In this document: positions 22,095 through 25,485 of the stretch, piece after piece
Position numbering within the stretch: the first letter of the stretch is position 1
How the letters are laid out: each line of letters starts with the position of its first letter
Assembly: GCA_900766825.1 (NCBI GenBank)
Contig: CAAFWU010000024.1
Location: 1-25,485 of the forward strand
Reading direction: 5' to 3'
Length of the DNA: 25,485 bases
Source: Bacteroidales bacterium
GTDB taxonomy: Bacteria; Bacteroidota; Bacteroidia; Bacteroidales; Marinilabiliaceae
The notes under the pieces: model-generated
Seen by the model: only the letters and a program-made list of their open reading frames with translations
Told to the model about the DNA's origin: nothing
Databases searched by the model: none
Position numbers and translations under genes: made by a program

Positions 22095-22964
22095 ATGACA
22101 GTAGAGATCGACAATAACTCAGGCTTCTGCTTCGGAGTCCGACGTGCCATTGCCACCCTCGAGGAACAGCTGGCCGCCGGCAAAGACCTCTATTGCGTTG
22201 GAGACATCGTACACAACGAGAGAGAAATTGACCGACTCCGAAACAAAGGCCTCAAGGTCATCGAAGCCGCCGATTTGCCCACACTCTCCAACGTCTCCGT
22301 CCTCTTCCGTGCCCATGGCGAGCCCCCGGCTTCCTACAATGTCGTCCGCCAAAACAACCTCGACCTCACCGATGCCACATGCCCCGTGGTCCTCAAACTC
22401 CAGCAACGCATCCGTCTGGCCTATGCCAACGCCTCGGCTGTGGGAGGGCAAGTCGTCATCTTTGGCAAAAAAGGACATGCCGAGGTCATTGGGCTCATGG
22501 GGCAAACCGATGGTCATGGCATTCTCATCGAAAATCAAGCTCAGGTCGAGGTCATAGACCCAACCCGACCCGTCGAAATATTTGCTCAGACCACCAAAAA
22601 CCCTCAAGACTATGAGCAAATAGTCAACCTTGTACGAGCCCGAAGCCAAGCTCCCGTGGTCGCCCACGACACCATTTGTAGGCAAATGGCACAGCGTGCC
22701 GACCATCTACCACAGTTCGCACAAGGCCACGATGTCATTGTCTTCGTTGGCGGGGCCAAAAGTTCCAACTCCAAGGTCCTCTTCGACATTTGCAATCGCA
22801 TCAACCCACACACACACTTCGTCACCACTGAGCAGGATGTCAACCCCTCTTGGTTCACAGCACCAAACATCTCCATTGGCATCACTGGGGCCACATCCAC
22901 ACCCCTCTGGCTCATGGAACAAATAAAATCCCGAATCGAATCCCTCAGTACCCCTATGATCTAA
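22095..22964 (+). CDS. ispH: 4-hydroxy-3-methylbut-2-enyl diphosphate reductase
   Basis: IspH is the last enzyme of the MEP isoprenoid pathway. It reduces HMBPP to IPP and DMAPP with an iron-sulfur cluster. The 289-residue protein has the three cluster cysteines Cys12 (GFCFGV), Cys96 (DATCP) and Cys195 (DTICR). It also has the substrate-binding His40 and His74 (VLFRAHGEPP) and the catalytic Glu130 in KKGHAEVIGLMGQT, where HAE replaces the HPE seen in many other bacteria. SSNS in the C-terminal third binds the diphosphate. It lies between cmk and the DUF4834 gene. The cmk-ispH pairing recurs in Bacteroidetes as I know them. Confidence 0.98.
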   Translation: MTVEIDNNSGFCFGVRRAIATLEEQLAAGKDLYCVGDIVHNEREIDRLRNKGLKVIEAADLPTLSNVSVLFRAHGEPPASYNVVRQNNLDLTDATCPVVLKLQQRIRLAYANASAVGGQVVIFGKKGHAEVIGLMGQTDGHGILIENQAQVEVIDPTRPVEIFAQTTKNPQDYEQIVNLVRARSQAPVVAHDTICRQMAQRADHLPQFAQGHDVIVFVGGAKSSNSKVLFDICNRINPHTHFVTTEQDVNPSWFTAPNISIGITGATSTPLWLMEQIKSRIESLSTPMI

Positions 22965-22973
22965 TCTGGCTCT

Positions 22974-23309
22974 ATGGAACGATTTCTCTCCATATTGTTC
23001 ATTGTTCTCATCGTCATCTTCCTCCTCCGATGGCTCTGCCTACTTCTGGCACCTTGGCTCATGAAACTCCTCGTCAAGAGGGTGCAAAAGGACTTCGGTG
23101 CTGGAACATTCTCTGGCAACTTCGGCTCTTTCGGTTCCCAGCCCAATCAGGACGAGTCTCCCAACCAAACCACCAGTCGTGCCCGTGCATCCTCTGGCGC
23201 CGATGGAGAAATATTCCTTAAGGTCCACCGCAAGCCTGGCCAGTCTCTCTCCGACCTCCTCGGCGGCGATGTGGTCCAATTCGAAGAAATAAACGACCCA
23301 ATTCATTAA
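22974..23309 (+). CDS. DUF4834-like small membrane protein
   Basis: A 111-residue protein with one N-terminal hydrophobic helix (about 4-34, Leu/Ile/Phe-rich), a short basic stretch (KLLVKRVQKD) and a low-complexity Gly/Ser/Asn/Gln-rich middle. The C-terminal part, GEIFLKVHRKPGQSLSDLLGGDVVQFEEI, is the best-conserved-looking piece. It resembles DUF4834 proteins found upstream of sppA in Bacteroidetes. It starts nine bases after ispH and ends 36 bases before sppA. The function is unknown; the constant position suggests a link to SppA or membrane quality control. Confidence 0.75.
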   Translation: MERFLSILFIVLIVIFLLRWLCLLLAPWLMKLLVKRVQKDFGAGTFSGNFGSFGSQPNQDESPNQTTSRARASSGADGEIFLKVHRKPGQSLSDLLGGDVVQFEEINDPIH

Positions 23310-23345
23310 TACCGACCCCTTTTTCAAACAGAAAGCCATAAAACT

Positions 23346-25154
23346 ATGAAACAATTCTTTATAACTCTGGCTGCCGTTCTCGTTGCCATGCTCATTATGG
23401 CCATCCTACCCATGTTGTTCCTGGGCATGGCCTTGTCGCTCGCCTCCCTCTCATCCGACGAACCCATCAAGGAGAGCACCGTACTCACTCTCGACCTCAG
23501 CGAGACCATTGTCGACCGAGCCGACGACTCCCCTGCCAACATGATGCGCTCCCTCATGAGCGGCAACACCGATTCCGAACATGGACTCAATACCCTCACC
23601 GATGCTCTCAACCGAGCAGCATCCGATGCTAACATCGCCGCACTCGTCCTCAAAGGCAGCGGCGTAGCCACCGACTTCGCCATTGCACGCGAGGTCCGTC
23701 AGGCAATCTCCGATTTTAAGGAACTAAGCGGCAAACCAGTCCTCTTCTTCGACAACGACATGAGCGGGGGCTCTCTCTATGTTGCAAGCGTCGCCGACTC
23801 AATCTTTACACCACCCATGGGCACCGTGGCCCTCATCGGCGTCACCTCACAAAAGTTCTATCTCAAACGCTTAGCCGATAAACTCGGCATCGGATTCGAA
23901 GTCATCAAACACGGTAAGTTCAAGAGCGCCATCGAACCCTATTTCCGCGACAGCATGAGCCCCGAGGATCGCGAGCAAACCCAGCGTATGGTCGATTGCA
24001 TCTGGTCCGAGATGAGAGACAGCATTGCAGCCCGTCGTGGCGTCAGCGCCAAGGCAATCGATGACTTCGTCGACAACTATACCTATATAACCAATCGCAC
24101 CGCTCCAGTCGAACTCGGCCTCATCGACCGTCAAATCTACAACGATCAGTTCCTCGCAACACTCAAGACCATGATTGGCAAAAAGGAAACCGACCTCGTC
24201 CCCATGGTCTCCATCTACTCCTACGAGAAATCATGCCTCGACGCCGACCCAGAGGCCAACGCAACCACCAAGGCATTCCTTAATGCCAACAAAGATAAAG
24301 TGGCCGTCGTCTACGCCGTTGGCGAAATCTACGACGGAACTGGCGATGGCTCAACAACCGACATCTATGGCAACGACCTCATCGAAACCCTTCGCAAGGT
24401 CCGCATCGACTCCACCGTCAAAGCCGTAGTCCTCCGCGTCAACTCACCTGGTGGCTCTGCCGCAGCCTCCGATCTTATCTGGCGCGAAGTCGATGTCATC
24501 ACCAACGACAAACCTGTCATCGTATCCATGGGTGGCTATGCCGCTTCCGGTGGCTACTACATCTCCTGCGCTGCCGACTACATCGTGGCCGAACCCAACA
24601 CCATCACCGGCTCCATCGGCGTCTATGGCATGGTCCCCAACGTCGAGAAAATGGCCACCGATGCTGGTGTCGACTTCTCCGTCGTCAGCAGCACCCAAAA
24701 TCCACCTGTCAACATCACAAAAAAGCTCAAGCCTGAGCACCTCGCTGCCCTACAAACCTCAGTCGAGAACACCTACACAACCTTCGTCAACCGCGTAGCC
24801 GCTGGTCGAGACATGACCTTCGCCCAAGTCGACTCCATTGCTCAAGGCCGCGTATGGGTCGGCTCCGACGCACTCTCCATTGGTCTAATCGACGCCATCG
24901 GCAACATCGACGACGCCATCGACCAAGCCATCGAACTCTCAGGCGTCACCGACTACACAATCGTCGAATACCCCGAAATCGACAACTCACCCATGGCCAT
25001 CCTCAAGCAATTCGGTCTCAACACCAAAGCCACCATCGGCAGCTGGCTCTTCGGTCCCGACTTCACCCGCTTCACCCACCTCCGCCAACAAATAGAATCC
25101 ACCCCAACCCCCTATGCCATAATGTCCATCTACGACACCCAAGTAACCTTCTAA
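23346..25154 (+). CDS. sppA: Signal peptide peptidase SppA (67 kDa type)
   Basis: SppA is a membrane-bound serine protease that degrades cleaved signal peptides. The 602-residue protein matches the long, two-domain type. It has an N-terminal membrane helix (about 4-35), an N-terminal domain that supplies the general-base Lys193 in HGKFKSAIEP, and a C-terminal domain with the nucleophile Ser401 in MGGYAASGGYY. LRVNSPGGSAAASD (363-376) and the TGSIGVYG segment complete the site. Lys and Ser on different domains are as in E. coli SppA. It is the last gene of the plus-strand run and is followed by a clear terminator. In many Bacteroidetes lpxK follows sppA, but here a tandem repeat array comes next. 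Confidence 0.97.
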   Translation: MKQFFITLAAVLVAMLIMAILPMLFLGMALSLASLSSDEPIKESTVLTLDLSETIVDRADDSPANMMRSLMSGNTDSEHGLNTLTDALNRAASDANIAALVLKGSGVATDFAIAREVRQAISDFKELSGKPVLFFDNDMSGGSLYVASVADSIFTPPMGTVALIGVTSQKFYLKRLADKLGIGFEVIKHGKFKSAIEPYFRDSMSPEDREQTQRMVDCIWSEMRDSIAARRGVSAKAIDDFVDNYTYITNRTAPVELGLIDRQIYNDQFLATLKTMIGKKETDLVPMVSIYSYEKSCLDADPEANATTKAFLNANKDKVAVVYAVGEIYDGTGDGSTTDIYGNDLIETLRKVRIDSTVKAVVLRVNSPGGSAAASDLIWREVDVITNDKPVIVSMGGYAASGGYYISCAADYIVAEPNTITGSIGVYGMVPNVEKMATDAGVDFSVVSSTQNPPVNITKKLKPEHLAALQTSVENTYTTFVNRVAAGRDMTFAQVDSIAQGRVWVGSDALSIGLIDAIGNIDDAIDQAIELSGVTDYTIVEYPEIDNSPMAILKQFGLNTKATIGSWLFGPDFTRFTHLRQQIESTPTPYAIMSIYDTQVTF

Positions 25155-25183
25155 CATACCCCCCCACACACAAAAAAAATCAA

Positions 25184-25224
25184 GACGCCATGCTCCCACC
25201 CCCGAGCATGGCGTCCTTCTTTTC
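25184..25224 (+). terminator. sppA terminator
   Basis: GACGCCATGCTC (25184-25195) pairs perfectly with GAGCATGGCGTC (25204-25215), 12 pairs with an eight-base loop, followed by CTTCTTTTC. It lies 29 bases after the sppA stop and just before the repeat array. Confidence 0.88.
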
Positions 25225-25225
25225 C

Positions 25226-25485
25226 CAGGGCGCGACCGCGCCCCCTCCTCCTTTTTTTTCCCCCCACTCTCCAAAAAGTCAGTGTCCCAAAGCCCCCAGG
25301 GCGCGACCGCGCCCCCTCCTCCTTTTTCCCCCCCCACTCACAAAAAAAAGTCAGTGTCCCAAAGCCCTCAGGGCGCGACCGCGCCCCCTCCTCCTTTTTT
25401 CCCCCCCACTCACAAAAAAAAACAGTGCCCCAAAGCCCTCAGGGCGCGACCGCGCCCCCCCCTCCTTTTCCCCCCCCCACTCAAA
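25226..25485. repeat. Tandem array of 71-72 bp palindrome-bearing repeats
   Basis: CAGGGCGCGACCGCGCC starts at 25226, 25297, 25369 and 25440, giving periods of 71, 72 and 71. Each unit has a GC hairpin (GGGCGC/GCGCCC with loop GACC), then CCTCCT and a T run, a C run, CACTC, an A run and a CAGTG..CCAAAGCC stretch. Only the lengths of the T, C and A runs and a few bases differ between units. The fourth unit is cut by the window edge, so the array may be longer. There is no coding frame and no spacer variation, so it is not a CRISPR array. Confidence 0.92.

Noticed and set aside
25226..25485. CRISPR array
   Set aside because: Repeats are contiguous with no unique spacers, and no cas genes are near.

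Overview
The window reads as Bacteroidales chromosome. The evidence is TAnnTTTG-type -7 promoter boxes, few Shine-Dalgarno sites, a GT117/DUF2723 membrane protein, a DUF4834-sppA pair, Bacteroidetes-style proteins throughout, and tRNA genes without an encoded CCA. The genus cannot be fixed from this sequence. Most of the window has balanced GC, while the first 2.8 kb is visibly more AT-rich.

Layout. (1) 1-2754: the end of an integrated mobile element. Five small plus-strand reading frames of unknown function, separated by hairpins, converge on a minus-strand tyrosine integrase. (2) 2755-3341: a gene-free border with a CGTACA repeat cluster beside the integrase, three back-to-back short hairpins, and a large palindrome with an 11-C run. 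(3) 3342-4202: the C-terminal remnant of a GH127-like glycosidase. (4) 4251-5985 (minus): tRNA-Ala(GGC) followed by metK. The metK leader looks like a SAM-II riboswitch followed by an intrinsic terminator. (5) 6165-11794 (minus): a PfkB sugar/nucleoside kinase, a DEAD-box RNA helicase and a large GT117 membrane glycosyltransferase. (6) 11968-12491: three identical tRNA-Asn(GTT) genes with terminators. (7) 12657-13664: a GT2 glycosyltransferase. (8) 13741-19598 (minus): a seven-gene co-directional run of NhaC antiporter, small membrane-anchored Cys protein, MATE transporter, cytidylate-kinase-like protein, folK, pyrH and an exported rhodanese. (9) 19804-25221 (plus): lipoprotein, membrane protein, cmk, ispH, DUF4834 and sppA, closed by a terminator. 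(10) 25226 to the end: a tandem array of 71-72 bp palindrome-bearing repeats that runs off the window.

Most chromosomal genes are housekeeping or cell-envelope genes: SAM synthesis, pyrimidine nucleotides, folate, isoprenoids, glycosylation and membrane proteolysis. The best leads for new biology are the metK leader RNA, the unassigned gene cassette with a repeat cluster at the integrase border, and the tandem palindromic array. No CRISPR array, rRNA or intact transposase gene was seen.
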